Shown: positions 9,101 to 16,872 of the stretch, piece by piece | Position numbering within the stretch: position 1 is the first letter of the stretch | Layout of the letters: the number at the start of each line of letters is the position of its first letter | Assembly: GCF_001557115.1 (NCBI RefSeq) | Contig: NZ_LSKQ01000203.1 | Location: 1 to 64,000, forward strand | Length of the DNA: 64,000 bases | Direction of reading: 5' to 3' | Source: Erythrobacter sp. CCH5-A1 | GTDB taxonomy: Bacteria > Pseudomonadota > Alphaproteobacteria > Sphingomonadales > Sphingomonadaceae | Notes under the pieces: model-generated | The model's database searches: none | What the model saw: the letters and a program-made list of their open reading frames with translations, nothing else | What the model was told of the DNA's origin: nothing | Position numbers and translations under genes: made by a program

Positions 9101-9294
9101 CCGCTGGTGACGGTGACCGAGCCTGCGGTTTCGATGCGCACATCGGCGGGCTGGCCGCCGTTCACCGTTGAGGTGACCACCGGCGTGGTGCGCGCGGTGT
9201 TGATTACGGTCTGCGCGGAAAGCTTCGAGGCCAGAAACGGCGTGACGATGGTGGCGAGCGCAGTTCCGGCAAAAAGCAAACGGGGGTTGATCAA
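6142..9294 (-). CDS. autotransporter (type V secretion) with beta-helix passenger
   Basis: This protein of about 1050 residues begins with a signal peptide that is hydrophobic to about residue 28 and ends A-Q. The passenger is long and rich in Thr, Gly, Asn and Val with repeating I-T-N-S-G-T-I-T-I-like turns typical of a right-handed beta-helix. The last 270 residues form an outer-membrane barrel ending in the aromatic Trp of R-I-G-W. Two Asp-rich loops, D-T-D-N-D-G-D-L-D-G and D-N-D-E-D-K-D-G-I-E-D, look like calcium-binding loops inside the passenger. I chose a TTG start at 9292-9294 because a perfect AGGAGG lies six bases before it; the frame continues 22 codons further upstream without a good site. 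It sits last in a FecI-FecR-TonB receptor series. The passenger's function is unknown. Confidence 0.85.
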   Translation of the reverse strand: MINPRLLFAGTALATIVTPFLASKLSAQTVINTARTTPVVTSTVNGGQPADVRIETAGSVTVTSGTAVTVDSNNSVTNAGTITISNADNATGILVTGARTANITNSGTITIDETYTPTDTDNDGDLDGLFALGTGRTAIRIDGPLTGNLVHTGTIVVEGNNSAGIRVNAPITGTVTIEGKTTVTGNNTLGVGLAGASGNVRLAGEITVRGSGAQGAVLSGDYGSALRVQSAITVTGYRNTTLPADTSKLDADDLLQGGSALVIEGNVARGIIFEIAPPDAVASDNDEDKDGIEDAKEGTTRILAYGAAPAVQIGGAADIAIGATQGTANQFGIVMAGTILGDGVYQGINGTGMRIGGRGGAVTIANGIQINGQIGGASRGGNATALELAAGTTTPALNNAGTIAATVSGTTGTGTATGVLVGQNASLPTLRNSRNITATTIKDGTAFAIRDLSGTLGLIENSGAIAASGAEAGSTRNVAIDLSARNGDSIVRQTVVAAGVTAPTITGDIRFGSGSDLLELADGGFAGNVSFGAGTNRLVMSGDAVMVGNADFGGGEGIFSLAGTSAFSGKLLNSQNVAVTLGAGTLVLNGPTSIASLDVGANGVIGATLGGAAGTSTAITVSGGANFGTGSKIRVRLADINTAVGTYTVISAGSLTGASNLTADSALVPFLYKAALAVSGNTINVAISRKATSDLGLNASEAAAFDPLFAALSKDTKVADLFLGINTADVFQAYVAQTLPDHAGGSFEGLSQGLRAFDRHFMDPNSPFDQEGKFRIIADFANWNVEKDRGQSAAFDLSGLGFRGGAEYLTSVGAFGVTGSWLWNKHKNGPFDNSVLSDSYEAGAHWRGKFGPVIAFARVGAGKADFSGSRVFAGSGTNAANYTISRDWKGDFVTATGGASIEGGSQFFFFRPSVVIDYLRLKEDGYTETGGGNALNLTVEGRASKEVGINGAVAVGADLFGMQSRDRGWLRIEGEGGWRELLTSDLGATVARYNTGQQFTLTPEGRDSGWFARARALGGDGSYKIAGEVGLEEQFGNIGYSLRASIRIGW

Positions 9295-9300
9295 GGGGGT

Positions 9301-9306
9301 CCTCCT
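9301..9306 (-). promoter_or_regulatory. Shine-Dalgarno site deciding the autotransporter start
   Basis: The minus strand reads AGGAGG, then six bases, then TTG. This places translation start at 9294 rather than at the more upstream TTG at 9360. Confidence 0.7.
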
Positions 9307-9366
9307 GGTCTTTCGAACAGGAGACGGAGCCCGCACGGCAGCACCTTGGCTGCGGGGCAAAAAAAT

Positions 9367-11874
9367 TCAGAAAGCCGCGTCGAAACCGATCCGGATGGTG
9401 CGCGGCTGCAGCGGGGTGATCTGCGCGCGACCCGTGGCAAACGGCGTGCCGAGCGCGAAGCGGTTGCCTTCCTCGCCCGCGATATTGGTGACTGTCAGCG
9501 TTAGTCCCACGTTCTCGCGCCCCCAGCGGATAATCACCCCGCTGTCGAGATAATCGCCCTGCAAATCACCCAGCTCCGGCCCGATCCCCAGCCGCGATGT
9601 GCCGACATAGCTCACCCAGCCATCGGCCGAGAGCGCGGTGCCGTTGGCGAAGTCGCGCCGCCATTGCAGCCCCGCCCGTCCCGAAAAGCGCGCGATGTTG
9701 GGAATGCGGGTGAGGCGCGGGGCGGCAAGGAAGCGCGCGCCTGCGTCGGCCCCGGCAGGCGCGACGATATCGAAGCCTGCCAGCGACAGGGAGGTAGGGG
9801 CGAAGAACACCGGCTCGTCGACCTTGCTGTCATTGAGAGTCGCTCCGGCCTCGGCGCGAAGGCCGGGGGCAAGCCGCACGCTTCCCGAAACGCTTGCCGC
9901 CCACAGATCGCCATTGCCGATATTGGCGGTCGACGGCAGCCCGCCCACGTCAATGAAATCGGCCTGAATGTCGCGCCAGCGGGTGTAGGAGACGCTCGCC
10001 GCAATGTCGAAATCCCCGCGCCCGGGCTCGCCCCACCCGCCGCCCAGTTCCACCGTGCGCGCGTGGTCCGAGCGGAACTGGCGCACGAAATCGCCGTCCA
10101 CGGCAAGGCCCCCGGGGCGGAAGCCCTCCTGATAACGCAGGTAGGCGCGGCCCTTCTCGCCAATGTCGAGCAGCGCCGAGGCCGAGGGCAGGTATGCGGT
10201 CTCGCGCCGCTTGGCGGTGATGGCGCGGGCCGATGCGGCGAGGGCAAAGGCGGGCAGGACGTCCTCACCCGCCCCGCCGAGTTCGACATTGGTGACGCGC
10301 AGGCCCGCAGCGAGCGTCAGCCGGGGCGCGATGCGGTAGCTCGCCTCGCCATAGCCGGTGATCTCGAACACGGTGTTGCGCACGCCGGTGCTGGTCGGCA
10401 GCGCGGCGATCAGCGCGGGCGCGTCGTCCCCAGCCGCGACCCCCGCCACTGCACGCGCGGCCTCGATATCGCCGAGCCTGCGGGTGACGGTGTTGCGGTT
10501 GTCGATGATGCTGGTGCCCAGCACCCAGCCGAAGCCCGTCTCGCTCACGGACTGCCACAGCCGCGTCTCGTTGGCGATCATGCGCATCTGGTTGCGCTGA
10601 CGGAACAGCCGCGCCGGGCCGCCGGGAGCGGTCGCATCGTAGCGTTCGGTCAGGTCCTGCGCGCCGATCCCGGTCGAGGACCTAATGCGCACCGCGCCGA
10701 TCCGCCCGCTCACCACCAGCTGCGCCTGCCCGTATTGCGCCGCAGAACCCTCGGTCACCGCCGCCGAGCTTTCGAGTTTGCGACCAGCGCGGTCGGCATA
10801 TTGGCTGTCGTCCGCGCGGGTGTCTTGCCCGAGCAGGATCACGTCCGCCTGCCAATCGGGTGCGAAGTCCACACGCAGCGCCGCGCGGCCCGACAGGATC
10901 GCGGTGCGGTTGACGTCGCGCCGACCGATCGCGGGCTTGTCGATATAGCCACCGAGGCTCGCCGCATCGAGGTTGAGCCTGAGCGTCGCGGTCTCGCCCG
11001 CGAGCGGGAGGTTCATCGTCGCATGGGCATCGCCGCCGGGCTCCCCCCGCATGGTCGCGCTCGCCCCGCCCGAGACGGCGAGACTGGTCTCGCCGGGTTC
11101 GGGGGCGCGAGGGACGAGGCGGATGATCCCGCCCAGCGAGCCTGCACCATAAAGCGTCCCCTGCGGCCCTTCGAGGATCTCGACCCGCTCCATGTCGGAC
11201 AGGCGAAGGTCGGGATCGGGGGCGTTGTAGGAGAGGCGCAGGTCGCCGAAATACTGGCCGACGGTCGCCTGCGTCGGGCCCGTGAAGCTCGAATCCGCGA
11301 TGCCGCGGATGAACAGCTTGTTGCGCCCGCTGCCGAGATAGGTCGAGCTGACCGTGGCCGCGCGCTGCATGATCTTCTCGGTGCCCCCAACCCCGCCCGC
11401 TTCGAGCCGCGCGCCATCGAGCAGGGTGACCTGCCCCGGCACCTCGGCAAAAGTCAGGTCGCGCTTGGAGGCGGTGACGATGATCGGGGGGCCCTCGCCT
11501 GGCGGTTCGGGAGAGGGCACGGGCCGCGCCTCTGCCTTGGGATGTGCCGGACGCGGGCGGGCCAGCAGCGGCGCACTGCGCGGGGCGGCGACCAGCCGCC
11601 ATGCGCCCGGCCCTACCCGCACGGCCTTCATGCCGCCCGCCCGCGCCAACCGCTTGACCGCGCTGTCGGCGTCCATCCGCCCCCTGATCCCGGCAACAGT
11701 CCTGCGCCCCAAGGCCGGATCGGCGATGACGATGCTCGTTCCCGTTGCCCGCGCCAGCGCGATCGCGACCTCGGAGACCGTCCCCGCCGGGATCGCCAAC
11801 TCGACACTGCGCGCCGCCAGCGGCGATGCCGCGGCGAGGGTTGCAACAGCAACGAGAGGGGCAAGCGGTCTCAT
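9367..11874 (-). CDS. TonB-dependent receptor with N-terminal STN signalling domain (FecA-like)
   Basis: This 835-residue outer-membrane receptor has a signal peptide to about residue 21. An STN domain follows (V-E-L-A-I-P-A-G-T-V-S-E-V-A-I-A-L through about residue 95), the periplasmic domain used by transducing receptors to contact FecR. After a Pro-rich linker comes the plug, with P-P-I-I-V-T-A-S-K-R as TonB box region and E-G-P-Q-G-T-L-Y-G-A-G-S-L-G-G-I-I-R-L, then the barrel ending in a terminal Phe. FecR- and FecI-type genes lie just upstream on the same strand (8- and 46-base gaps), so it should report substrate binding to its own sigma factor. The substrate, perhaps a siderophore or other iron complex, cannot be read from sequence. 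Confidence 0.9.
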   Translation of the reverse strand: MRPLAPLVAVATLAAASPLAARSVELAIPAGTVSEVAIALARATGTSIVIADPALGRRTVAGIRGRMDADSAVKRLARAGGMKAVRVGPGAWRLVAAPRSAPLLARPRPAHPKAEARPVPSPEPPGEGPPIIVTASKRDLTFAEVPGQVTLLDGARLEAGGVGGTEKIMQRAATVSSTYLGSGRNKLFIRGIADSSFTGPTQATVGQYFGDLRLSYNAPDPDLRLSDMERVEILEGPQGTLYGAGSLGGIIRLVPRAPEPGETSLAVSGGASATMRGEPGGDAHATMNLPLAGETATLRLNLDAASLGGYIDKPAIGRRDVNRTAILSGRAALRVDFAPDWQADVILLGQDTRADDSQYADRAGRKLESSAAVTEGSAAQYGQAQLVVSGRIGAVRIRSSTGIGAQDLTERYDATAPGGPARLFRQRNQMRMIANETRLWQSVSETGFGWVLGTSIIDNRNTVTRRLGDIEAARAVAGVAAGDDAPALIAALPTSTGVRNTVFEITGYGEASYRIAPRLTLAAGLRVTNVELGGAGEDVLPAFALAASARAITAKRRETAYLPSASALLDIGEKGRAYLRYQEGFRPGGLAVDGDFVRQFRSDHARTVELGGGWGEPGRGDFDIAASVSYTRWRDIQADFIDVGGLPSTANIGNGDLWAASVSGSVRLAPGLRAEAGATLNDSKVDEPVFFAPTSLSLAGFDIVAPAGADAGARFLAAPRLTRIPNIARFSGRAGLQWRRDFANGTALSADGWVSYVGTSRLGIGPELGDLQGDYLDSGVIIRWGRENVGLTLTVTNIAGEEGNRFALGTPFATGRAQITPLQPRTIRIGFDAAF

Positions 11875-11882
11875 CGCGCGCG

Positions 11883-12818
11883 CTACCTTGCGGCGATGGC
11901 CCAGCTATCGCCCGCGCGCGTGACCTGCACTGCCAGCAGCGGCCCGAGGGCCTGCGGATCGGCACGCACCGCATCCACCGCGATGCTGCCCGACAGGCGC
12001 GTGGCGGTGTCAGTGCTGGTGAAGCGCGTGCCGGTCGCGCGGGTGAGTTCTGCGGCGATCTCGGCGAGGCTCGCGGCCTCGAAGCTGATCCGCCCGCGGC
12101 GCCATTCACCGACGGCCGCGCCATCGACATCAGCAAGGCGGAAGCGCCCGTCGCGCCGCACCGCCCGCTCGCCCGGATCGAGGCGGATCGCCTGCCCTTG
12201 CGGGTCGACGATCACCGCGCCCTCGGCCACGGCGACGTCGAGTGTCTCGCCAGCGAGCCGGACGTCGAACACCGTCCCCGCGTCCACCAGCCGCTCCCCG
12301 CCCGCGACGAGGACGAAGGGATCGGCGGCGTCGTGGCGGATGGTGAACAGCGCCTGACCCGCCTCGAGCCGCGCCGCGCGCGGTCCTTCGAGCGCAAGCG
12401 CGCTGCCACCGGCGAGTTCCACCGTGCTGCCATCGCCCAGCGCGATCAGCCGCGTCTCGCCCGGCGCGGTGCGGTAGAGCTTCTCGCTTCCCGGCGCCAT
12501 CCAGAGCACCGAAGTCAGCGCCGCCACCAGCGAGGCCGCGATCGCGCCGCCAAGCCACGCGCGCCGCCCGGCGAACCATCCGGGCGGGTTGTCGTTGGCG
12601 GCGACCGGTTCGGGCTCGGACGCAGGAGCGGGCTCGGGCAGCGCCGCCAGCACCGCATCCGCCTCTTCCAGCGCATATTGCACGGCGTCATAGGTCGCCG
12701 CGTGCGCAGGGTCCGCCTCAAGCCAGGCGGCAAAGCCGTCCCAGTCCGCAAAATCGGGCGCGCGGGTCGCCATCGCCCAGGCGAGAGCAGCATCGCGGAT
12801 CGTCGGGTCGGTGGTCAT
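11883..12818 (-). CDS. FecR-family anti-sigma regulator
   Basis: The 311-residue protein has a cytoplasmic N-terminal DUF4880-like region (A-L-A-W-A-M-A-T-R-A-P-D-F-A-D-W-x-x-F-x-x-W-L). One membrane helix lies near residues 95-115, followed by the periplasmic FecR domain (T-A-P-G-E-T-R-L-I-A-L-G-D-G-S-T-V-E-L) and a C-terminal STN-interacting region. By family it carries the signal from the TonB receptor to the sigma factor across the inner membrane. I chose the ATG at 12816-12818 because AGGAGA precedes it at good spacing; the longer frame runs into the sigma gene in another frame. It is flanked by the sigma gene upstream and the STN receptor downstream, the standard Fec order. Confidence 0.9.
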   Translation of the reverse strand: MTTDPTIRDAALAWAMATRAPDFADWDGFAAWLEADPAHAATYDAVQYALEEADAVLAALPEPAPASEPEPVAANDNPPGWFAGRRAWLGGAIAASLVAALTSVLWMAPGSEKLYRTAPGETRLIALGDGSTVELAGGSALALEGPRAARLEAGQALFTIRHDAADPFVLVAGGERLVDAGTVFDVRLAGETLDVAVAEGAVIVDPQGQAIRLDPGERAVRRDGRFRLADVDGAAVGEWRRGRISFEAASLAEIAAELTRATGTRFTSTDTATRLSGSIAVDAVRADPQALGPLLAVQVTRAGDSWAIAAR

Positions 12819-12864
12819 CGGACAGGTTCTCCTGCCTGCAAGACGGAGCCGGACGCCATTTGCC

Positions 12865-13377
12865 TCATTCCTCCCCCTCCCGAACCGCGAGGATCGCTGC
12901 ATAGGCGCGGCGCAGATCGCTTTCGACCGTGCTGAGGCTGACGCCGAATTCGGCGGCGACCTCGCGCTGGGTGAAGCCGTCGATGCGGTGGCGACGCAGA
13001 ATCGCCGCGGCGCGCGGGCCCAGCCCGGCAAGCACCCGTTCGATCCGCGCCACCTCCTGCCGCGCGGCGATTTCGCGCTCGGGACCAGGGACCGGCGCGA
13101 TGCCTACGGCCACGCCGGGCTGCGCCTCGGCCCAGGCCTTTTCGCGCAAAGCCGCCTGACGCTCCGAGCGGTACCGGTCGATCATCAGTCGGTCGGCGGC
13201 GCGCATCATGTAGCCGAGCCCGGATGCTGCCGCCGGATCGGGCGCAGCCGCAAGGCGCAGCCACAACTCCTGCAACAGATCCTCCGCCGCCTCACCGCCG
13301 CCGCGTGCGCGCAGGAAGCGCAGCAGCCGCTCGCGGTGCGCGAGATAGGCCTCTTCGAGAGGAGCGGTGGCGGACAT
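12865..13377 (-). CDS. FecI-type ECF sigma factor
   Basis: This 170-residue two-domain sigma factor has region 2 at the N-terminus (A-E-D-L-L-Q-E-L-W-L-R-L, later D-R-L-M-I-D-R-Y-R-S). Region 4 is at the C-terminus, with a helix-turn-helix in G-F-T-Q-R-E-V-A-A-E-F-G-V-S-L-S-T-V-E-S-D-L. Length and motifs fit the FecI/ECF group. It probably directs RNA polymerase to the promoter of the downstream receptor and is controlled by the FecR protein encoded 46 bases away. The gene heads a four-gene minus-strand series ending with the autotransporter. Confidence 0.9.
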   Translation of the reverse strand: MSATAPLEEAYLAHRERLLRFLRARGGGEAAEDLLQELWLRLAAAPDPAAASGLGYMMRAADRLMIDRYRSERQAALREKAWAEAQPGVAVGIAPVPGPEREIAARQEVARIERVLAGLGPRAAAILRRHRIDGFTQREVAAEFGVSLSTVESDLRRAYAAILAVREGEE

Positions 13378-13485
13378 GGGCGGATCGTTCGGTGTTTCGG
13401 GGCAGGCGGGGGCAAGTGCTTGTCGGCCCCTAGCATGAACGCGGCCCGAACGGGAATGCTCTGGCGCTTGCCCGCCGCAGGCCGC

Positions 13486-14394
13486 CTAAAGCGCGAAGTA
13501 TGCGCGAAAGGCGCTCGGCGACATGCCGCGCGCGCGGGTGAAGGCGGCGCTGAAATTGGCATGGCGCGGAAAGCCGCAGGCCAAGGCAATGTCCTGTACC
13601 GACATCTCGGGCGACATAAGAAGGCGCTGGGCGCGCAGCAGCCGCCGCTCGCTGACAAAGCGGTAGGGGCTGAAGCCCGTCGCCTGCCGGAACACCCGCG
13701 CGAAGTGGAACACCGAAAGCCCGGCGACATGCGCCAGCAGGTCGAGCGCCAGCGGCTGTTCCAGATTCGCTTCGATGAAATCGACCACCCGCCGCAATCG
13801 CACGGGCGGCAGGCTGATCCGGTCGCTTTCGGCGATGAAGCCGTTGGGATCGATGCCTGACAGGATCAGCGCCATCGAGCGCATCGCCTGTTCGGCGACG
13901 AGGTCGGTGGCAAGGCCGGGGCGGAACATCTCGAGCTCGATCAGACTGATGAGGCCGATCAGCGCGGGGTTGTCGGTGAACAGCAGCGGTGCCGAGGCGT
14001 GGCCAGCGCGGTCCTCGATCAGACTGGCCAGAAAGCCCTTGGGGAAGACCAGATTGACGCTCTTGGCCGAGGTGCCGAATTCGATCTGCGAATCCGCCCC
14101 GCTCGGCACAAAGCTGGCGCGCAGCTCGCGGTTGGGGGCAACAGTGTAGCGGTGGCCGGCCATGCAACCATAGGCCGGGCGGCCCGATCCGCGGGTAAGC
14201 AACAGCAGCTCGTTATCGTCCGCCGGCCGGTCGGCGCTGGTGACGCGCGAAGGGCCGTAGTCGACGATGCGGTAGAGCATCACGTCGCGCGGGGCAGCGG
14301 CGAGCGACAGGGATGCGGGCGCGTGCCGGTAGGCGACGACATCGATCGCCTGGTAGCCCGTATGCGTGTGCTGCACCTGACCGGCTGCGGTCAT
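13486..14394 (-). CDS. AraC-family transcriptional regulator
   Basis: This 302-residue regulator has a cupin-like N-terminal sensing region of about 190 residues. The C-terminal AraC double helix-turn-helix covers roughly residues 205-300 (R-V-V-D-F-I-E-A-N-L-E-Q-P onward, then S-V-Q-D-I-A-L-A-C-G-F). I chose the ATG at 14392-14394 because GGGAGG lies just upstream; the frame is open 39 codons further but without a site. It follows the ZnuD-like receptor on the same strand by 120 bases and may control it. Its DNA-binding half resembles that of the regulator at 18843, so the two are probably paralogues. Confidence 0.85.
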   Translation of the reverse strand: MTAAGQVQHTHTGYQAIDVVAYRHAPASLSLAAAPRDVMLYRIVDYGPSRVTSADRPADDNELLLLTRGSGRPAYGCMAGHRYTVAPNRELRASFVPSGADSQIEFGTSAKSVNLVFPKGFLASLIEDRAGHASAPLLFTDNPALIGLISLIELEMFRPGLATDLVAEQAMRSMALILSGIDPNGFIAESDRISLPPVRLRRVVDFIEANLEQPLALDLLAHVAGLSVFHFARVFRQATGFSPYRFVSERRLLRAQRLLMSPEMSVQDIALACGFPRHANFSAAFTRARGMSPSAFRAYFAL

Positions 14395-14514
14395 CGCCCC
14401 CTCCCGCTGTTCGTCCCGCCTGACCTTTCCCGCCGCGCAATCTGCCCGAAGCCGCGGCGCGGGGTTTTCGAATTCTTGCGTTTTCGTAGCATTCGCTACA
14501 TCGCTCGGCAACGC

Positions 14515-16698
14515 TCAGAAGGCGACCCGCGCCCGCAACCTGATGTCGCGCCCGGCGTTGGGGGCAAAGTCCTTCAGGAAGCTGGCGTGGCGGCGCACGG
14601 TGTCGTCAAAAATGTTGTTGGCGGCGATCCCGATGGTGAGGTCGGGGCGATCGGCGAAAGGCCGCCAGTCGAGGCTCGCATTGGCCAGCACAAAGCCCTC
14701 GGTTGGGGTCTCGAAGTCGCCCGTCCGCTCCATCCGGTCGGCCCATTCGACCTCGATCCGTGCATCGAAGGCCAAGGCCCGCGCGCTCACGCCGCCCAGC
14801 ACCCGCAACGGCGGGATGCGCGGCACCGGGGTGCCGTCCGCCAGCGTGGCGCGGGTGTAATCCATCAGCGCGTCGACCCCGATGGTGACGCTTCCGAGAA
14901 CGACCAGGTCGGCTTTGCCCTGCACCTCGAAGCCGTAATACTCCGCCTCGCTGGCAAGGAAGCGGAATACCGGCAGGCCGTCCTGCACAGCGCCGGTGTC
15001 GGCGGTGTAGATGTAGTCGGGAAAGCGGTTGTAATAGGCCGACGCCTCAAGGCTCCACTTCGCGCTGAAGCCGCGCAGCACGCCTTCGAAGCCCCACGCT
15101 GTTTCCTGCGGCAAATCGGGATTGCCGAGCAGCACCCCCTGCGTGCCCGGATCGGTTCCCTGAGTGTAGAGCTCCTCGACGACAGGCGCGCGGCGCGAAA
15201 AGAAGCCACTGCCCGCGATCACCAATCCCGGTGCAGCAGTGTAACTTGCCCCGAGCGAGCCCGAGAGTCCCGAAAAGTCGCGATCTTCAGCGACGTTGTT
15301 GAGCACGAGGTCACGGCGCGCCGCAATCGCGGTCGTTTCCCAGCGCAGCGCGGCCTCGATCCGCACCGGGGCGAGGTTGAATTCATGGCTTGAAAACACG
15401 GCGAACTGGCTGGTCTGCGTGGGCGGCAGCAGCGGCGCTTCGGCGAGCACGCTGAAGTCTCGACTGACGAACTGCACCCCCGCGGTCGCCCGCCAGATGC
15501 CGCGCTGGGCACCGACCACTTCTGCGCGCCCCTCGAAAGCCTGATTGAGGAAGGTCGCAGAAAGCTCGCCCGTGTCGAGCACCTCGTCGTGGGAATAGTC
15601 CGCCCAGCCGAAGCGGAAACGCAGCGCCTCGACCCAGTCTCCGTTGAGCCCGATCTCGGAAGCAAAGTCTACCCGGGTCTGCTGCAGATCGATCAGGGTG
15701 TTGGGCACGGGAGCGGCCGGATCGAAGGAGAAGCGGGTGGGCAGGCCGTAGCGGCTTTCCGATTGGGTGACCGCGAGGCCGAAATGGGCATCGTCAAGCA
15801 CGAAGGACGCCCCACCCGCGATGTCCCAGGTCTGCGCCGCGCTGTTCGGTAACCGCCCCGCAAGGCTTGCAAGCGCCCGGATGTCGGCGTCGGACGAGGC
15901 CTGCGCGAGGCGGCGTTGGTCGGGCGAAAGCACGAAGCCGCCGACATCGAGGCCGCCGGTGTCGAGCCAATGCCCATCGAGGTGCCAGGCGAGCTTGCCG
16001 CCGCCGCCGTCAAGCGCGGCGCCCAGCACAACCTCGTCAGAGGCCGACCCGTAGCTGGCTGATGCGCGGCCGGTGATCGCGGCCGAGGGAAGCCGGTCGG
16101 GCACCCGCGCAACCTTGGTGTTGACCACGCCCCCCACAAGGCCTGAGCCGTATAGCAGCGCCGAAGGCCCGCGCAGCACCTCGATCCGCTCGGCGACCAG
16201 GGGGTTGATCGCGACCGCGTGATCGGGGCTGGTGTTGGAAACATCGAGGCTCTGGATGCCGTCCACCAGCAGCCGCGTGCGCTCGCCCTGCAGCCCGCGC
16301 AGCACCGGGCGCGAGACGCCGGGACCGAAGGCGGTGGAGGAGACCCCGGGCAGGCTCGCCAGCGTCTCCCCCAATGTGGCCCGCGAGGCGCGGGCCAGAT
16401 CGTCACCCGAAAGCACCGCACCCGAGACCGGCGCGGTGACGCGCGCGCGGCGGCGGGTGCCGGTGACGATGATCTCGGTGATCATCTCCGCGCCCGGGGC
16501 ACCGGCGTCCATCGCATCCTCTCCGTCGAGCATGGACATGAGTTCCATCGCATCGTCAGGGGGTGCCTCGCCGTCATCCATCATGACCGGCGGGTCTGCC
16601 TCCTCTGCCTGCGCAAGGTTCTGCGCCGAGGCCGACGAAGCGAGCGCCACGCCCCCCCATCCGAGGGCGAGAGCATAGGTGACGTGGTTCGGGCGCAT
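14515..16698 (-). CDS. TonB-dependent receptor, ZnuD-like
   Basis: This 727-residue outer-membrane receptor has a signal peptide ending near A-S-A-Q. Before the plug there is an unusual Met/Asp/Glu-rich stretch, about residues 35-67 (P-V-M-M-D-D-G-E, D-D-A-M-E-L-M-S-M-L-D-G-E-D-A-M-D). The TonB-box region I-I-V-T-G-T-R-R-R follows, then the plug with R-G-L-Q-G-E-R-T-R-L-L-V-D-G and E-V-L-R-G-P-S-A-L-L-Y-G-S-G. The C-terminus (R-R-H-A-S-F-L-K-D, A-G-R-D-I-R-L-R-A-R-V-A-F) matches the zinc-receptor ZnuD group as I know it. A metal-ion or metallophore role is inferred. No histidine-rich loop is obvious, so the metal is uncertain. Confidence 0.8.
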   Translation of the reverse strand: MRPNHVTYALALGWGGVALASSASAQNLAQAEEADPPVMMDDGEAPPDDAMELMSMLDGEDAMDAGAPGAEMITEIIVTGTRRRARVTAPVSGAVLSGDDLARASRATLGETLASLPGVSSTAFGPGVSRPVLRGLQGERTRLLVDGIQSLDVSNTSPDHAVAINPLVAERIEVLRGPSALLYGSGLVGGVVNTKVARVPDRLPSAAITGRASASYGSASDEVVLGAALDGGGGKLAWHLDGHWLDTGGLDVGGFVLSPDQRRLAQASSDADIRALASLAGRLPNSAAQTWDIAGGASFVLDDAHFGLAVTQSESRYGLPTRFSFDPAAPVPNTLIDLQQTRVDFASEIGLNGDWVEALRFRFGWADYSHDEVLDTGELSATFLNQAFEGRAEVVGAQRGIWRATAGVQFVSRDFSVLAEAPLLPPTQTSQFAVFSSHEFNLAPVRIEAALRWETTAIAARRDLVLNNVAEDRDFSGLSGSLGASYTAAPGLVIAGSGFFSRRAPVVEELYTQGTDPGTQGVLLGNPDLPQETAWGFEGVLRGFSAKWSLEASAYYNRFPDYIYTADTGAVQDGLPVFRFLASEAEYYGFEVQGKADLVVLGSVTIGVDALMDYTRATLADGTPVPRIPPLRVLGGVSARALAFDARIEVEWADRMERTGDFETPTEGFVLANASLDWRPFADRPDLTIGIAANNIFDDTVRRHASFLKDFAPNAGRDIRLRARVAF

Positions 16699-16748
16699 GG
16701 CAGGTTCCAGATTGCTAGGCCCGAGCTTGCCGTGCTCAGAGGCGATCG

Positions 16749-16797
16749 CGAGAAAAAGGATCGCGCCGGGAAGGGGTGTGCTTTCCTTCCCGGCGCG
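16749..16797 (-). terminator. rho-independent terminator after the frameshifted gene
   Basis: CGCGCCGGGAAGG at 16762-16774 pairs with CCTTCCCGGCGCG at 16785-16797, a 13-base perfect stem with a 10-base loop. Reading the minus strand, the stem is followed within about six bases by TTTTT. It lies downstream of the gene ending at 16873 and upstream of the ZnuD-like receptor. Confidence 0.75.
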
Positions 16798-16872
16798 AAG
16801 TTGGGGTCATGCTGGAGGGGGCGTCACTGGGACCTTTGCATGACCCGTGGGGACTGGAGAGACCCTCCCCCC

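Noticed and set aside
7015..9171. 718-codon plus-strand frame opposite the autotransporter
   Set aside because: Composition mirrors the complement of Gly/Thr/Val repeats; no start site or recognisable domain.
9664..12357. 897-codon plus-strand frame opposite the TonB receptor and FecR genes
   Set aside because: Shadow frame: no signal peptide, no motif, and the minus strand holds convincing receptor and FecR domains.
13378..13485. Possible hairpins between the AraC stop and the sigma factor start
   Set aside because: Stems are short or interrupted and no T-run follows; only a promoter for the sigma gene is expected here.
14486..14499. GTAGC-ATTC-GCTAC dyad after the ZnuD-like receptor
   Set aside because: Only a five-base stem, with no terminator T-run; too weak to call.
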